Positions 12,166 through 24,215 of a stretch of DNA of 64,000 nucleotides are shown in pieces (within the stretch, counting starts at the first letter, position 1; every line of letters starts with the position of its first letter). The translations under genes were made by a program, and so were the position numbers. The notes beneath the pieces were generated by a model that saw nothing but the letters and a program-made list of their open reading frames with translations, was not told the DNA's origin and did not search any database. Source of the stretch: Coenobita brevimanus (taxonomy: Eukaryota; Arthropoda; Malacostraca; Decapoda; Coenobitidae); contig CM064658.1 of assembly GCA_032717465.1 (NCBI GenBank), positions 10,504,850 through 10,568,849 of the forward strand, read 5' to 3'.

Positions 12166-13023
12166 TGAATCGCATGTTATTAAGTGATTTATTCGCAGAT
12201 TGATAGATAGATAGATAGATATTTAGATTCAGATATAGATAGACAGATAGTTAGATGATGGATAGAGGGATAAGCATACTGACTGGTATGTAACACTGCA
12301 CAGTAGATGTATGTATGTATTTATTCATATACATATGTATTCCACTACTAGCACTAGTGCATAGATTGATCTTATTCAAGGTCTTTGGTTTCCTGTATGG
12401 TACATTACGGGTGACAAACCAACATAATTTAACATGTTTTATATGACCATTAGTTTGTACAGTTTATATTCGTCCTCCAGTGTAAATATATTTCTTTCTG
12501 CATGCATAATAGTATGTTAAAAAAAATTGCTACTTATGTCACAGACTTGATAATTGCCCTGCATATTTGTATCGTAACAGCTTAGGCATATGCCAATTGT
12601 GTTATTGTTTATAGGATACGTAATGGTTACTAACCACATAAAAGCTTTGCCATATGTTGCTTGTTTCGATGGTATTCTCGAAAGTATTATGTAATATGAC
12701 TTTCATTTATCTCCAGCTTCAGAAACATATAAGGTACATTTAACTTTTTGTTTTCAAATGGTATGTTGCATACAAGAGGGGGTATTTATTGTTTTGCCAA
12801 TATATACACAGGTTTGTGGTAGAAGTGCGTCTGAAAACAGTGGAAATGCTTTTTTTCAGTTACATCAACATGATATTTATGTTTAACAGAGCTAAAACAA
12901 CAAACGGCAATGGGTTTCTGTTTCCCGTCTGAATGTTTTCGGGATAATAAATTAACCTAACATGTATGTAGCGAGCTGTCCTACCCATTACCCACTACAA
13001 CATTCTGGTCTGTATTACTGATA
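12166..13023. other. No recognised gene
   Basis: AT-rich sequence with a short GATA run at about 12,199-12,221 and TATG/TATC traces near 12,310. I recognise no coding or mobile sequence. Confidence 0.5.
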
Positions 13024-13407
13024 CAGTGGAAATGAGTTACTTGAGAGGAGTATGTTGAGTGTCTTGAAGGGACAGGTTGACGTATGAAGAAGTGAAGGAA
13101 CGTTGTGGGGGGGGATGTGGATGTGGTTGATAAAATTATAAGAAATACACTGAGGTGGTTTGGACATGTGGAGAGAATGGAGAATGAAAGACTGACTAAG
13201 AGGGTGTATGTAGGGGTAGTGGAGGGAGGGGAAGACCGAGGGTGAGGTGGAGGGATGGGGTTGAGAGGTATATGGGGGAGGGCGGAGTGAGTTGGCGGGA
13301 CGGCAGTCAAATGGTGGGTGACAGAGCGACTTGGAGGCATTTTGTCTGTGGCCACTCTTTGCAAGATTAGGGCGTCGGGCCAAAGATAGATAGAGATAGA
13401 TAGATTT
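13024..13407 (+). mobile_element. RTE-like LINE 3' fragment with ATAG tail, copy 2
   Basis: Matches the last part of the ORF of the copy at 36.9-38.2 kb (from CAGTGGAAATGAGTTACTTG through the MRWRDGVERY region) and ends in ATAG-type repeats at 13,387-13,407. It is strongly 5'-truncated and frameshifted by a G-run near 13,110. No clear target duplication was found. Confidence 0.8.
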
Positions 13408-13924
13408 TTGTCATTGGTATGGATCTTTGTAGTCAAAATACAATATATGGGAGACTATTCACCACTCACGTGGCATCAAAGGTGAACGATGCTCAGGCAC
13501 CATATAATTATCTATTGATAAAATTAACTTCATTTCACGTGGTAGGCCTATATATTCTCGATTCATAATTTAACCATAGTCTACCCTATAACCGTTTTCT
13601 TTTATTCCCGGTCTCCCTTATCTAGCTTGTGCACTAGATGGCGTGAAGGAAAGGGTCTCGCAATTTTAACGTTGAGTCGTTACTCCATATCTTTTCTCCT
13701 TCATGGTTTTTGTCGTCCAAGCTGACGGATTGGATTCGAAGCCATCTTCGGTGAAACCAATGCTGCGCCGTTTTTGTCGGCCAAAGTGATGCGAACCTGG
13801 ACCAAGCATTTGTCACTGAAACCCAGACCGTCTTCGTATCTCACCCAAGCGTGGTCAGGAGCAGTCTTCGTGCAGCTTGGAGAGAGTGAAAATGGCCAGC
13901 AAGGACACGTAAGTGATAATTATA
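13408..13924. other. No recognised gene; weak extension of the tandem repeat
   Basis: Contains two or three copies of a motif reading GACGACAAAAAC on the minus strand (about 13,706-13,780), also seen at 38,939 beside the other repeat block. No gene is apparent. Confidence 0.4.
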
Positions 13925-14503
13925 ATTAAATTAGCATGATGTAATATCACTAACAAAAGTTTGTTTCCCCAACCTGCCACTGTGTGAATCCGAAACACCT
14001 GAGGATCGAAAAACGAAGCATCTGAGAGAAGTGCCATTTTGACCCAACAGATAGGACACATTTATAAGGGGGACAAGGAGGATGGGAGAGGGAAGTGCTA
14101 CAAGTTTGTATCTGGGTGAAGACGACGTAGCTTAGTCACCAGATGTTGATATTGTTACTATTGTAATAGCGTTGGATTACAAGAGCGATAAATAATGTTC
14201 TGTAACAATATTTGTATGCATGGTGGATATTGTAGCAACAACAGTGGTTAATATTATGATTACTAGCAATATACTGAAATCACACGTTTTGAATGTTAGA
14301 GTTGGGGCATGATACTTATTACTAATATGCAGTATTTGTGATATTAATTTCAGTCTAAAAACGGCCAGCATTCAGACAACCAGTTATACCAAACTCTTAT
14401 TTATTTTGTCTTATGAAATTTGTGACTTTATTCCACCATTACAACACATAGTAAATATCTCGCAGATAAGCAAATATGTCGCACACTGTTAAACTCGTAT
14501 GTA

Positions 14504-14902
14504 CAGTCACGGAAAGTTCCGAATTACCCACCTCCCGAAGCACTGGTGTGAGACGGGTGAATGTGAAGCAGCAGCCAGACCTCATGTGTCTGGTAACTGT
14601 GTGTGTGAAGGAGGGGAAGGCGGGGGATTGGGGACAGAGGAGGGTTTAGTGATAGACTGAGAATCACGTGTAGGTGTGCAATGTATGACTTGGACGATGT
14701 GTTGGAGATAATTTAGCATGGATAAATGATAAAAAAAAAAAATACGTAAATGTCTGTAGTATTGTCAGAAAAGTTCTGGAAGCTTGAGAGTTCGGACAGA
14801 AGTTTGATTGTTTTCATTCCTTCTCGAGTTTAACATGAGACGTTTCCCCACGAAATGTTCATAATGATATAACATGTATATTGTGCTGAAAACAAAATCA
14901 CT

Positions 14903-14947
<45 letters not shown>

Positions 14948-15409
14948 CTATGTATATACGTAAATTCGTATAAATTTGTTTATTTATCCTCTGTCGTTCC
15001 ACTGTAAACATCCGCCTGCAAACATTTTCATTGTTATTCTGGTAATTATTCATCTCGAACTTCAAGTCAAGGGTAGTGTGTAATAATAATAAAATATTTA
15101 TATGTGCGATGAACAGGTTCTTCGTTTTCCTATAGAAAGAATGACATGGGAAGTCCTAATTATAAGATCAGTCTCTGTAACTTACAATCATTCCTATCGA
15201 ACATTATAAAACGAAGCCAAAGAAGCGTACCTTTAACAGTAAATATGTATTGATACTGTGACGTGAGCAACTCTCCAAACGCTCCCACCCACGGCAACCC
15301 TACCTCCCACTCACAGTTACCAGACATGTGGGGTCTGGTTGCTGTTTCGTGACTGTTCGTCGACCACCAATGCTCCGAACTGTGGGTAATGCGGAACTTT
15401 CCCTGACTG
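14504..15409. mobile_element. Mariner/Tc1-type MITE, 906 bp
   Basis: Terminal inverted repeats of roughly 115 bp start CAGTCACGGAAAGTTCCG on the left and CAGTCAGGGAAAGTTCCG on the right, flanked by TA on both sides (14,502-14,503 and 15,410-15,411). The homologous repeat block at 36.8 kb lacks it and reads straight across the site, confirming insertion at TA. There is no transposase; the interior includes a (TC)n tract at 14,907-14,942. Confidence 0.85.
14907..14942. repeat. (TC)n microsatellite
   Basis: About 36 bp of TC repeat inside the MITE. Confidence 0.9.
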
Positions 15410-15528
15410 TACATCAACAAATGTTGCCCCCCCCCTTCCCACCAAGTACTAAGAGTATTGCAGGAATTGGTGGCTGAAATACACGTACGGTTACACGTGG
15501 CAGATTTCCCTCAACCTCTGGTCAACAT

Positions 15529-15531
<3 letters not shown>

Positions 15532-15569
<38 letters not shown>
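15532..15569. repeat. (GT)n microsatellite
   Basis: About 38 bp of GT repeat inside repeat block 1. The inverted block at 36.7 kb has an A-run near the corresponding place, so it expanded after the copies split. Confidence 0.9.
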
Positions 15570-15572
<3 letters not shown>

Positions 15573-17217
15573 ACACTTTACCGCACCGACAAGCTACTTT
15601 AATGAGCAAAAATAGCAATGCATTTTTTTTCTCTCGCTTATAAACTAGCACCTTCAGTGAGGTAAATTGTAAAAATAAAAAAGGCATATTATATAGACTG
15701 TAGTTACCGTTAGCCGGAACTTAATTGAGGCAAACTTGTCAGAATAACCTTAGCCTCATCCTGACTCGACTGGTGCGGGTGGAATAGACACCCCGTACTG
15801 TACATGGTGCAGACACTGTCAGCTTCCTAGACGCGTTAAATAGATCTAGTAATCATGCAGTTACTTAAGTTGTTTTCTCCGTTATTATCAATATGCAAAA
15901 ATAAAAAAATGATGTTCACAACTTACGTAATAAAACACATAGATGACTAGAAGTGTAATATGGGTCTTAAATTGTCTATGATATACGTGACTGGTTACTG
16001 TACGTTCGGACCACCCATAAACGGGTGGTTAACTACCCAGGAATGATGGTCTCCACGTCTCTCATCATTCTCCTGCGTCTGTCTGGATCTTGCAGAAATG
16101 TTTGCTTCTGTTTTTCTTTAATAATGGGGTGGGGGAGGTTCAGTGATTCCAGTCCCAAAATAGTATGTTTAGGTGTATGTGACACGTGTTACTAATAAAT
16201 TTGTGATATTGTTCAGATCCCGATAATCTACCACCCCCCTGACTACCATTTTACGGAACAATAATTTATTTGCTACATTATAAATGTTTCGAGTTCATTC
16301 CACACATTACCTACACACGTTGGCCTATCTGTTATAATGTGATTATCATCACACTGTTATGTGGATATTTCGAACAATTGTGACCCACAGCCCTCCCTCA
16401 CCTTTAGTGAGTGTGTATTGCAGGAAATGGTGCCCTAAATAAAGATGTGGTCACACTGGCAGGTTTCCGTCAACCACGAGTAAGCATAAATAGCAAGTGG
16501 TACCGGTACACATTTTTTATTACCCCACTGACGGGCTACTTGATTGTGGAAATATAGGCTACTATTGTTGTCACAGTCCCTCAGCAAAATAGCACCTTTA
16601 GCGGGGTATACTGTAAACCAATGAAAATATGAATACCGACGTTCTTGCCAGCCCATTCCTTGGTTCAGGGAAGCCTGCAAATGTAAGCCCAGCTTTGGTG
16701 TGAGTGGAATAGCCAGGCCATACATGGGGTAGACACCACGAATATGATAATAATGCAATTACAAAAGTTATTCACCCCGTAATAATAATAACTCTACCAT
16801 ACGTAAAGTAAATTAAATACGTGAACTCCACAATTTTTGTAGCTGATAACACAGAGCTTAGTCCAAGTCTGTTTATGACCCACGTTACTGGTTATCACAT
16901 GTCAGGATCACCCATAAGCTGGTGGTGAACTGCTCAGGAGCGCTGGTCTCCCCGTCCCTCATTAACCTTCTTCGTTCTTCCTACCTCCTCTGTCCGACTG
17001 TGCCTTGTATAACATGTGTGCATGTGTATTTGTGCAATTCGGTTGTTCACATCTTTCGAATTGCAAAAAATATAGCTGTACGCGCCTCTCCCAGGCACCA
17101 TGTGAGGCCTGTGCAACCAGTTCGAGGCCTGGACGGTAGTGAACAATACCTCCTAGGATTGACCTATACGTATATTTTATACATCCCACCAACATGTATA
17201 AAAACGTATCATGTCTG

Positions 17218-17272
17218 TTACATTTGCGTGCGTGCGTGCGTGTGTGTGTGTATGTATGTGTGTGTGTGCGTA

Positions 17273-17364
<92 letters not shown>
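17218..17364. repeat. (GT)n microsatellite
   Basis: About 145 bp, imperfect at the left (GCGTGC, GTATGT) and pure to the right. Overlapping frames made of Cys/Val or His/Thr are artefacts. Confidence 0.95.
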
Positions 17365-17366
<2 letters not shown>

Positions 17367-17973
17367 CTTGGTATTTCACCTCACACAGAAGAAAGATATT
17401 TGTTAAACACGAAACTACTGACACGTTTTAGTTATCATGAAATTTTCTTTTGTGTAATAAAATATCACATTAAATGAATTAGTAGGCCTAATAATACAGT
17501 GATCATCGAGTTCAGTGCAGTCGATGATCGGCCTGTGGTCTTTATATCAGGACAATTTCTATACCAGTGTGTGTGTGTTTTTTTTTTAAATAGGAATTGG
17601 CGTGCTGCTGTTTGTTTACATGTGCTTATCATTCTGGCTCATGTAGATTAAATTCCTGTATTTAACTGACATTTAACTGTAGTTGGTTACTTAGAATTTG
17701 TTCCTCATAATGTCTGCAGAAATATAGTGTCCTCGTTGTCACGAAGACATGTTAAAGATTTCCTCCATCTTCCTTGCACATTTGATATGAAATGTTTCAT
17801 TTCAGAAGGACTTTCTGCAGCTTACTTTAATTGAATTAGTTTTGCCTCCGTAAAGAATAATCATTCACATGTATTCTAGTAGCTTTAGTTTCCCTTAAAT
17901 TTCAGTTTCACAATGTATTTTACAATTTACTGTCTATACTGTTTGATTTCGTTGTCCATTGCATCTAATCATC
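17365..17973. other. No recognised feature
   Basis: AT-rich sequence with no gene or repeat I can name. Confidence 0.5.
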
Positions 17974-20900
17974 TAGTAGTAGTAGTAGTAGTTGTTGTTC
18001 TCTAGGCAGTCTGGCCGAACAGCCCCGAGTCCCTTAGGAAGGCCATGGCCGAGACCGGGCTTTCCCACAGAGCTCTCAAAGAGTGTATTTTGTGTTGTTG
18101 GCGTAGGTGATTGTGTGCAATGCAGTCTTTCATAATGTGCTTAATAGTATGGGGTGCTGTGTTGCATCCTGGACAGGCATCAGCGACGGAGTCATCCAGC
18201 CTCTTCTGGTAGCTTAAGAGGGCTGGATGATGCCCACATCTCAGCCTGGCCAGGTGGACCCTATCCTCACGAGGAAGACAGGATTCAGAAGGGTGGCTGT
18301 CAGGAGGCCGTGCATGCAGCTGTGTGTTGTTTTTAAGTGACTGAATGGAGCGGCGAGTGATCTGAGTATGGATATGCTTCTGGAAGCTGGTCTGAGGTGG
18401 GCGAGGGGGGACAGATGACAGTATTTGTGTATGGCATCGTGTGCTGGGTGTTGTTTTGATGATCCTTGGTGTGGGTGGATGTGCTGCCATGTACTGTAGT
18501 GGATGTTGTGGGTTTGTGGAGGCTGCAGCAAGAAACTGGGTGCCTCTCATGTCTAGGTGATCCTTGACCTTGAGGACTTTGGTTTCTTGATGTAGGTGGT
18601 CTGTGGGTGTAGTAGATGTGCAGCCTGTGATTATTGTTAGGGCCTTGTTCTGTATGGTCTGTAGAGTATTGTAGTGTGTTTTGGTCAGGTTAGAAGCCCA
18701 GGCAGGGCTTGCATAATTCATCACTGAACGTATGTATTGTTTGTATACTGTGGTGGTGGTTTCTTTGTTGTGTCCGAATGTTGTATGGGCAAGTGACCTC
18801 AAAGCATTGAGTCTTGGTGTTATTTAATTTTTAATGTTTGTGATGTGTTGTTTGAATGACATTGATGTATTGTATGTTACACCATGGATTTTGTGTGTGT
18901 GTGTGTATGTGTGTGGTAGTGGAGTGTTGTTTATTGTGAGGTGTGGGATGTGACTGTATTCTGCTGTCCAGTTTGTGAGAAGAGTAACTGTAAATTTGGC
19001 TGGGGCTAGTTTGAGCCTGTTTGTGGTGAACCATTCATGTAGTGTGTTGAGGTAAGGTTGAATGATGTGTGCAGCTGTGTTTTAGTTTTGGTGCGTACAT
19101 GTAAGTGTTATATCATCTGCATAGGAAGCTATGTGTATCTGTGGTGTGTGGGGTGTGGGTATGTCGTGCATGTATAGATTAAAGAGTGTAGGGGACAAAA
19201 CAGATCCTTGGGGGACGCCGTTTGTGAAGTTTCTGATGTTAGAAGACTGACGGGCAAATGTTACGTGTGCACATCTGCCTGCTAAGTAGTTTGCCAGCCT
19301 TCTTTTTGTGTTATTGTGCATGTTTGTGTTGAGTATTTTGTTTGTGAGGTTGTGGCAGGGGATGGCATCAAAAGCTTTGCTAATGTCTAGTGTGACTAGG
19401 AGTGTTCTGTGTGGTGGCCTAACTGAATTCATGCCATCGAAAACTCTCTGTGTAAGGTCTGTAAGAAGGGTGTTTGTGGAGTGTAGTGGCCTAAAGCCAT
19501 GTTGTGACTGTGCTAGGGGAATGTGAGGTGTGACTAGTTGTAGTATCAGTCGTTCAGTGACTTTAGAGGGGGTGCAGAGGAGTGTGATGGGGCGATGTGA
19601 GGAGGGTAACGTGGGGTCTTTGTTGGGTTTAGGGATAGTGATGATATTGCCATGCTTCCAGATGTTGGGTATTATGTTGTGTGAGTAGCTGTAGTTTGAT
19701 ATGTTGGTGAGTGCTTGTATGCCTTGTGGTCCTAGGTGTTTAAGGTGAATGTTGCTTATGTTGTCTGGTCCACAGGCAGATGAGTGCTTGAGGTTGTTAA
19801 TGATGTGCTTCGTCTGGTTGTAAGTGAAAGGTGCGTAGTCTGGGTCTGTGGGGAACTGTCTCTTACGTCTGATGATACGTCGGTCTTCCGGATGGGGGGT
19901 TAGATGGCTGACTTGCGAAAAGTGATTGATGAGAGTGTTTGCTTGTTGTTTGTTTGAGGGTATGGTGTCTGTTGTTGTGATGGCAGTGTGTGATTGTGTG
20001 GTGTTGCTGTTGGAAAGTGTGATGCTGTTTAGTGTTTTGTAGAGTTTGCTGATGTTTGTTTTGTGGTCAAGTGTTTGGAGATAATTTTTCCAGTTTAGTG
20101 TTTGCTGTTCTTATATTTTACTGTTTATTTGAGTGTTGAGTTCTTGTATTTGTTGTATGGTGTCTCGTGTATGGGATGTTGGGGAGTGTCGCAGTGTGTC
20201 CAGTTGTCTGATGAGGCCTTGAATTTCTGGTGTGAAGTTGGGGTTGTGTCTCTTTCTGTTGCCTCTAGGGATGTGTCTTTTGTCTGCGTTTTGTATGATT
20301 GTATTGAAAGTGTGCACAGCGGTGTTGATGTTTGTGATGGTGTACTGTTTATGTTTCGAAATGTTGTTCTGTTTCGGTTACAAAGGCCTCCCAGTTGGCT
20401 CTCTTATAATTAGTGTATGTGTGTTTGTGGCCAGCTGGGGTGATTCTGGTTTTGGTAGTGATGAGGATTGGGAGGTGATCAGAACCTAAGGTTTTGACCA
20501 CTCTCCATGATGTAGTGGGAGCGAGGTTTGGGGAGCAGAAGAGGGCTTGGTGTGGTATATGGGTATGTTGGTCTAGACTGTTTAGTATGAAAAGATGATC
20601 TGTCTGGGATTGTAGTACCAGCCCCTCTGTCTGTGTCAGGGTTGTTGACATGCCAGGCCGACGACTTGGCGTTGAAATCACCACCCAGGATGATGTTGGG
20701 TATGTTAGTGATGTAGTGTATCTGTGGAGAGTAACTGTGTGGTACTGTGGGGGACGACAGGGGGGGAAATGTATGTGTTAGCGATTGTTATGTGTGATTT
20801 GTTACCAGTGCGTATTTTAATTGATTGTATTTCTGTTGTGGTGTCATGTGGGGGGAGAAGTGACTTTGTGTGTGCACTGGTATCTGCAAAGTTGATGGAT

Positions 20901-21502
20901 TTGTGTACCAGGATGATGAGTCCACCGCCACCGCCGTCGGTCCGGTCTTGTCGAATGGGGGTGAACTTATGAAATGTCGGTGTTTTCTGTGCTCTGTGTA
21001 GTTTTGTTTCTTGTAAGATGGCAATGTGTATGTTCTGTTGTTTGATGAATTGTGTGAGTTCATGTATTTTGGTGTTTATGCCATCTATGTTTAACTGAAG
21101 GATGTTTATGTTGTGTGTGCGATGTGTGTCGGCTGCTGCAGCACGGGGGGGAGGTGGTTTGGGTGGAGGGGAAGGGGTAGGAGGTTGTGATGGAGGTAAG
21201 GGCTGAGGTGGATTAGGATGGGTTGGAATGGGAGGAGTTGGGGGACTGGATGGTGTGGGAAGGGTCAGTGGGTTTGGCTGTGGAGGTGTGAAGGAAGTAG
21301 GAGTAGGATTGGAAGGGGGGTTGATGGGTGGGGGGAAGGAGTATAAGGAGCAGGTCCAGGTGTTTGTGTAATGTTTCCTGGATACAAGTGTTGTGCAGGT
21401 GTAATGGGTCCAGTTCTTGCAGGAATTACACTGAACTGAACCCTTTGTCTGTCGGCTTGACGTGATAGGTTTTGAGCATGTTGGACATATGTATTTGTTG
21501 GT

Positions 21503-21526
21503 GGGTCCTGGATTGCTCTCAATGTC
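21503..21526 (-). other. 2A-like ribosome-skipping motif DIESNPGP
   Basis: The codons read Asp-Ile-Glu-Ser-Asn-Pro-Gly-Pro, an exact match to the D-x-E-x-N-P-G-P core, preceded by the hydrophobic LLLTG usual for these peptides. In other systems the ribosome fails to join the final Gly and Pro, releasing the upstream peptide and continuing. Here it would detach the N-terminus from the zinc finger and enzyme. Function in this copy is inferred. Confidence 0.85.
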
Positions 21527-21545
21527 TCCGGTTAGAAGAAGTCGT

Positions 21546-21576
21546 CGAGAAATGACAGCCGGGGAGTCATTTCTCG
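21546..21576 (-). other. Perfect 11-bp hairpin just upstream of the 2A codons
   Basis: CGAGAAATGAC at 21,546-21,556 pairs perfectly with 21,566-21,576 around a 9-base GC-rich loop. In the element RNA it would stand about 20 nt upstream of the 2A coding sequence. Its role is unknown and it may be chance. Confidence 0.6.
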
Positions 21577-21587
21577 GTGTACAAAAA

Positions 21588-24020
21588 ACGGTGTTGTTGT
21601 GCTTTGGAAGCTTTTGTTTGGCAAATGACCTTATAATTGGTGGAACTATCTTTGAGCATAGAAAAATACATAAGACTACTTGGATTTCACCATGTGGTAA
21701 ATATTGTAACCAGATTGACCACATTGCAATTAGAAGGCATAGGAGTTATTTGCAAGATGTTTGCGTAAGGAGGGGGGCAGGTATAGGTAGTGATCATCAA
21801 CTTGTTGTGTCAAAGATTAAAATAAAACTTAAGAGAAACGTTAATGGTAATTGTACAGGAGGTAATTAATATAGTTTTGATGAGCTGAGAAGTGATGAGA
21901 ACACGAGGGAAAAGTTTCGGTGGGAATGTAGGAACAGGTTTCTAGTCCTGCAGACTTTGATGGAATCTGAAGACAATGATATTAATCAAATGTGGAGAGA
22001 GGTAAAAGAGGTTTTGTATGAGAGTGCTAAGGTTACTGTTAAGAAAAAAGGGAAAGCGAGAAGGAAAAAGTGGATGTCAGATGAAACATGGAATGCAATT
22101 CAGAAAAGGAAAGAGGCGAAATTAAGAAGTGAAGAACAACATGCTGATGGCCAGGTAGTTGAAGTACTTAGAGCAAAGTACTGGAGTTTACATTCTGAAG
22201 TAAAAAGACTCGTTAGACGTGATAAGAGGAGGCTATATGATGAAAAGGCGACAGAGACAGAAATTAAATTAAGTAACAATGACGGTCAGAGCACAAGAGC
22301 AGCGTATCAGGCCATAAAAGAGTTAACTGGGACTGAAAAGAGAAGGAAGGAAATACCTGTACGATAGAAATTGTAATTTGTTGACTAAAGATGTGGATAT
22401 AAAAGGAAGGTGGAAAGAACATTTTAAATCAGTTCTAAATAGACCAATCCCGGCTGAAGAGGACATTTTGCAAGGCGAGAGAGATTTGCAGATAGAAACA
22501 GGAGATATAGCCTTGGAAGAGGTAGCAAAATCTATAAAGGAGTTAAAGAATTTTAAGGCCCCAGGAGAGGATGGAATATTCCCCGAAATGCTTAAGGTGG
22601 AAAATGATGAGTTGATGAATGCGCTTTTGAAACTTTTTAATGTGGCTTGGGATAATGGTGGAATTCCAGAAGAGTAGAAAAATGGAGTGATTATAAAAAT
22701 ACCAAAAAAGGGAGATTTAAGTGTGTGTGGCAATTGGAGGGGGATAACTTTGACACCTGTAGTTGCAAAAGTCTTTTCCAAAATCTTGTTGAACAGAATA
22801 GAGCCAGTAATTGATAAAATTTTAAGAGAAGAACAAGCGGGATTTAGAAAGGGTCGAGGTTGTAATGATCAGATTTTTATTGTAAGGCATCTAATGCAAC
22901 AAGCTAATGAGATGAAAATGCCACTTAGTATGTGTTTTGTGGATTTTGAAAGGGCGTTTGATAGTGTTTCACGTGGAGCTATGTTGAAAATTATGAGATT
23001 CTATGGTGTACCAGAAAAGTTTGTAAATATTATTAGAAGCCTGCATGAAGGTACTTTCTGTAAGGTAATGGTGGGTGGTTCTTTGAGTGATCCATTTCAA
23101 GTTAGATCAGGAGTGATTCAAGGAGGAGTTCTTTCGCCATTGCCGTTTGTTTTGGTTATGGATTATGTTATGAAAAAGGTTGTAAGGAGAACAGGTGCAG
23201 GAATTAACTTGAAAGAAAATAAGAAGGTGATGGATTTGGACTATGCTGATGATATTGTACTGATTTGCGGAAGTATTTACGAGATGCAGATGGTGCTTGA
23301 TTGTCTGGTGGAGGAGGGAGAAAAAGTGGGATTGGTAATAAATTGTGGAAAGACTGAAATTATTAATATGAACGTGGAGAACCAAATCGATTGTGTAATT
23401 GGGAATAATGTGGTGAAGAATGTAGAAAACTTTAAATATCTGGGAACGATTGTATCATCTAATGGATCATTAAACAATGAAATTGAGGAGAGGATTAGAC
23501 AGGCTTGGCGAGCAGTTGGAATGTTGAAATCTGTTTGGAATAATAATATGCTTTCGGTACATACTAAAGTGGAAATTTACAAGTCCATGGTTAGACCAAT
23601 TTTAATTTATGGGCATGAGTCATGGTACAGTACAACTGCAACAGATCAGAAAGTATTAGGATTTGAGAATAAAATACTGAGAAGGATTCTTGGGGTAAAA
23701 TGGCAAGACAGAGTTACAAATGCAAGAGTAAGGGATATTACGAGAGTGGAACCAGTTAATGAATATGTGAGACTGTCTCGCTGGAAGTGGCTGGGGCACA
23801 TATACAGAAAAGAAGGTAGTTTAATACAGGATGTGCCAGAGTGGACTGCTAGAGGAAGAAGAGGTAGAGGTAGGCCGAGGGAAACCTGGTTGAGGACAAT
23901 GAAAAAAGAAGCAGGAGAGGAGTGTTGGTGGGACCTGAAGGAGATGGCAAGAGACAAATATTGGTGGAGAGAGTTCATTGAGGCCCTATGCATCCCGTGG
24001 GATGCCCTAGGAAATGATTG
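21588..24020 (+). mobile_element. RTE-like LINE, separate family, 5'-truncated
   Basis: Begins inside the endonuclease (frame giving FCLANDLIIGGTIF) and ends after the RT stop in a TGATTGAT-like tail at about 24,014-24,025, with nearly no 3' UTR. It appears to have inserted into the 5' region of the 2A LINE, in opposite orientation. Sequence differs from the ATAG-tailed and GAAT-tailed families. Confidence 0.8.
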
Positions 24021-24021
24021 A
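21610..24021 (+). pseudogene. RTE-like endonuclease/reverse transcriptase
   Basis: Endonuclease C-terminal part at 21,610-21,869 (IIGGTIFEHRKIHKTTW, NQIDHIAI, GSDHQLVVSKI), linker at 21,957-22,677, then a long open frame 22,687-24,021 with RT motifs: NWRGITLTP, EEQAGFRKGRGCNDQIF, CFVDFERAFDSV, GVIQGGVLSPLPFVLVMDYV and the catalytic DYADDIVL. The C-terminal domain has RWKWLGHIYR and RGRPRETW. Stop codons at 21,867-21,869 and about 22,675 and a shift near 22,367 break the upstream part. The RT half alone is uninterrupted for 444 codons, so decay is mild. Confidence 0.8.
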
Positions 24022-24034
24022 TTGTGTGTTGTGT

Positions 24035-24215
24035 CGGGAGATGTGGTACTTGCCCGGGCGACCGAAGCCACTCCCAGGTACTCGAGCCCCGTGAGGGGCC
24101 GGGGGGGTTTGCGGTGGTTTGGCCTCCATGCTGTCCTCCTCTTCTCTTCGACAGCCTCTGGGGGGTAGACCCACGGCGAAGACGCCACCGCTCCAGGTCC
24201 AAGTAGTATCCAATT
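24035..24215 (-). other. GC-rich segment, possible displaced 5' end of the 2A LINE
   Basis: GC-rich DNA that contrasts with its AT-rich right flank. On the minus strand it would lead into the 2A LINE if the intervening LINE (21,588-24,020) were removed. No homologous intact copy is in the window to prove it; it may be unrelated. Confidence 0.3.

Larger units (their letters stand above)
13925..17000 (-). repeat. Kilobase-scale tandem repeat block 1
   Basis: Read on the minus strand there are two diverged units in tandem, about 17,000-16,140 and 16,140-13,925 (the latter enlarged by a 906-bp MITE). For example, the segment at 15,430-16,080 aligns with 16,390-16,985, sharing ordered landmarks (TATTGCAGGAA, a ...CAACATAA region, TAGCACCTT, the CACCCATAA block and a GGTCTCC block). 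The same unit recurs inverted at 36,061-38,735. I see no conserved open frame between copies, so it is probably noncoding satellite-like DNA or part of an unrecognised element. Confidence 0.7.
17974..21587 (-). mobile_element. 2A-peptide LINE (PHD finger, endonuclease, RT), minus strand
   Basis: On the minus strand the element runs from about 21,587 to an (ACT)n/(AAC)n tail at 17,974-17,999, a few bases after the stop at 18,002-18,004, so it has almost no 3' UTR. Domain order is 2A-like peptide, zinc finger, Pro-rich linker, AP endonuclease, RT and a C-terminal Cys/His region. The 5' side is cut by the LINE beginning at about 21,588. The clade is not certain; 2A-bearing elements are known among CR1, L2, Crack and Rex1-type LINEs. 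Confidence 0.8.
18002..21724 (-). pseudogene. LINE polyprotein: 2A, PHD finger, endonuclease, reverse transcriptase
   Basis: The first frame (21,724-20,705) encodes LLLTGDIESNPGP (residues 62-74), a Cys/His cluster CPTC, CNSC, WTHYTC, TWTC (about 80-125), a long Pro-rich stretch and the endonuclease start (LQLNIDG, LQETKL). A shift near 20,710 moves GGDFNAKSSAWH to another frame, and GSDHLPI follows near 20,450. The RT lies at about 19,900-19,080 with LDISKAFDAI, GVPQGSVLSPTLFNLYM and catalytic YADD. A stop precedes the final frame (18,802-18,002), which has LPREDRVHLARLRCGHH and CPGCN motifs. Residues 1-45 probably come from the neighbouring LINE. Frameshifts make it non-functional as a whole. 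Confidence 0.8.

Noticed and set aside
23646..24188. 180-codon minus-strand frame
   Set aside because: Mostly antisense of the plus-strand RT; no recognisable domain.
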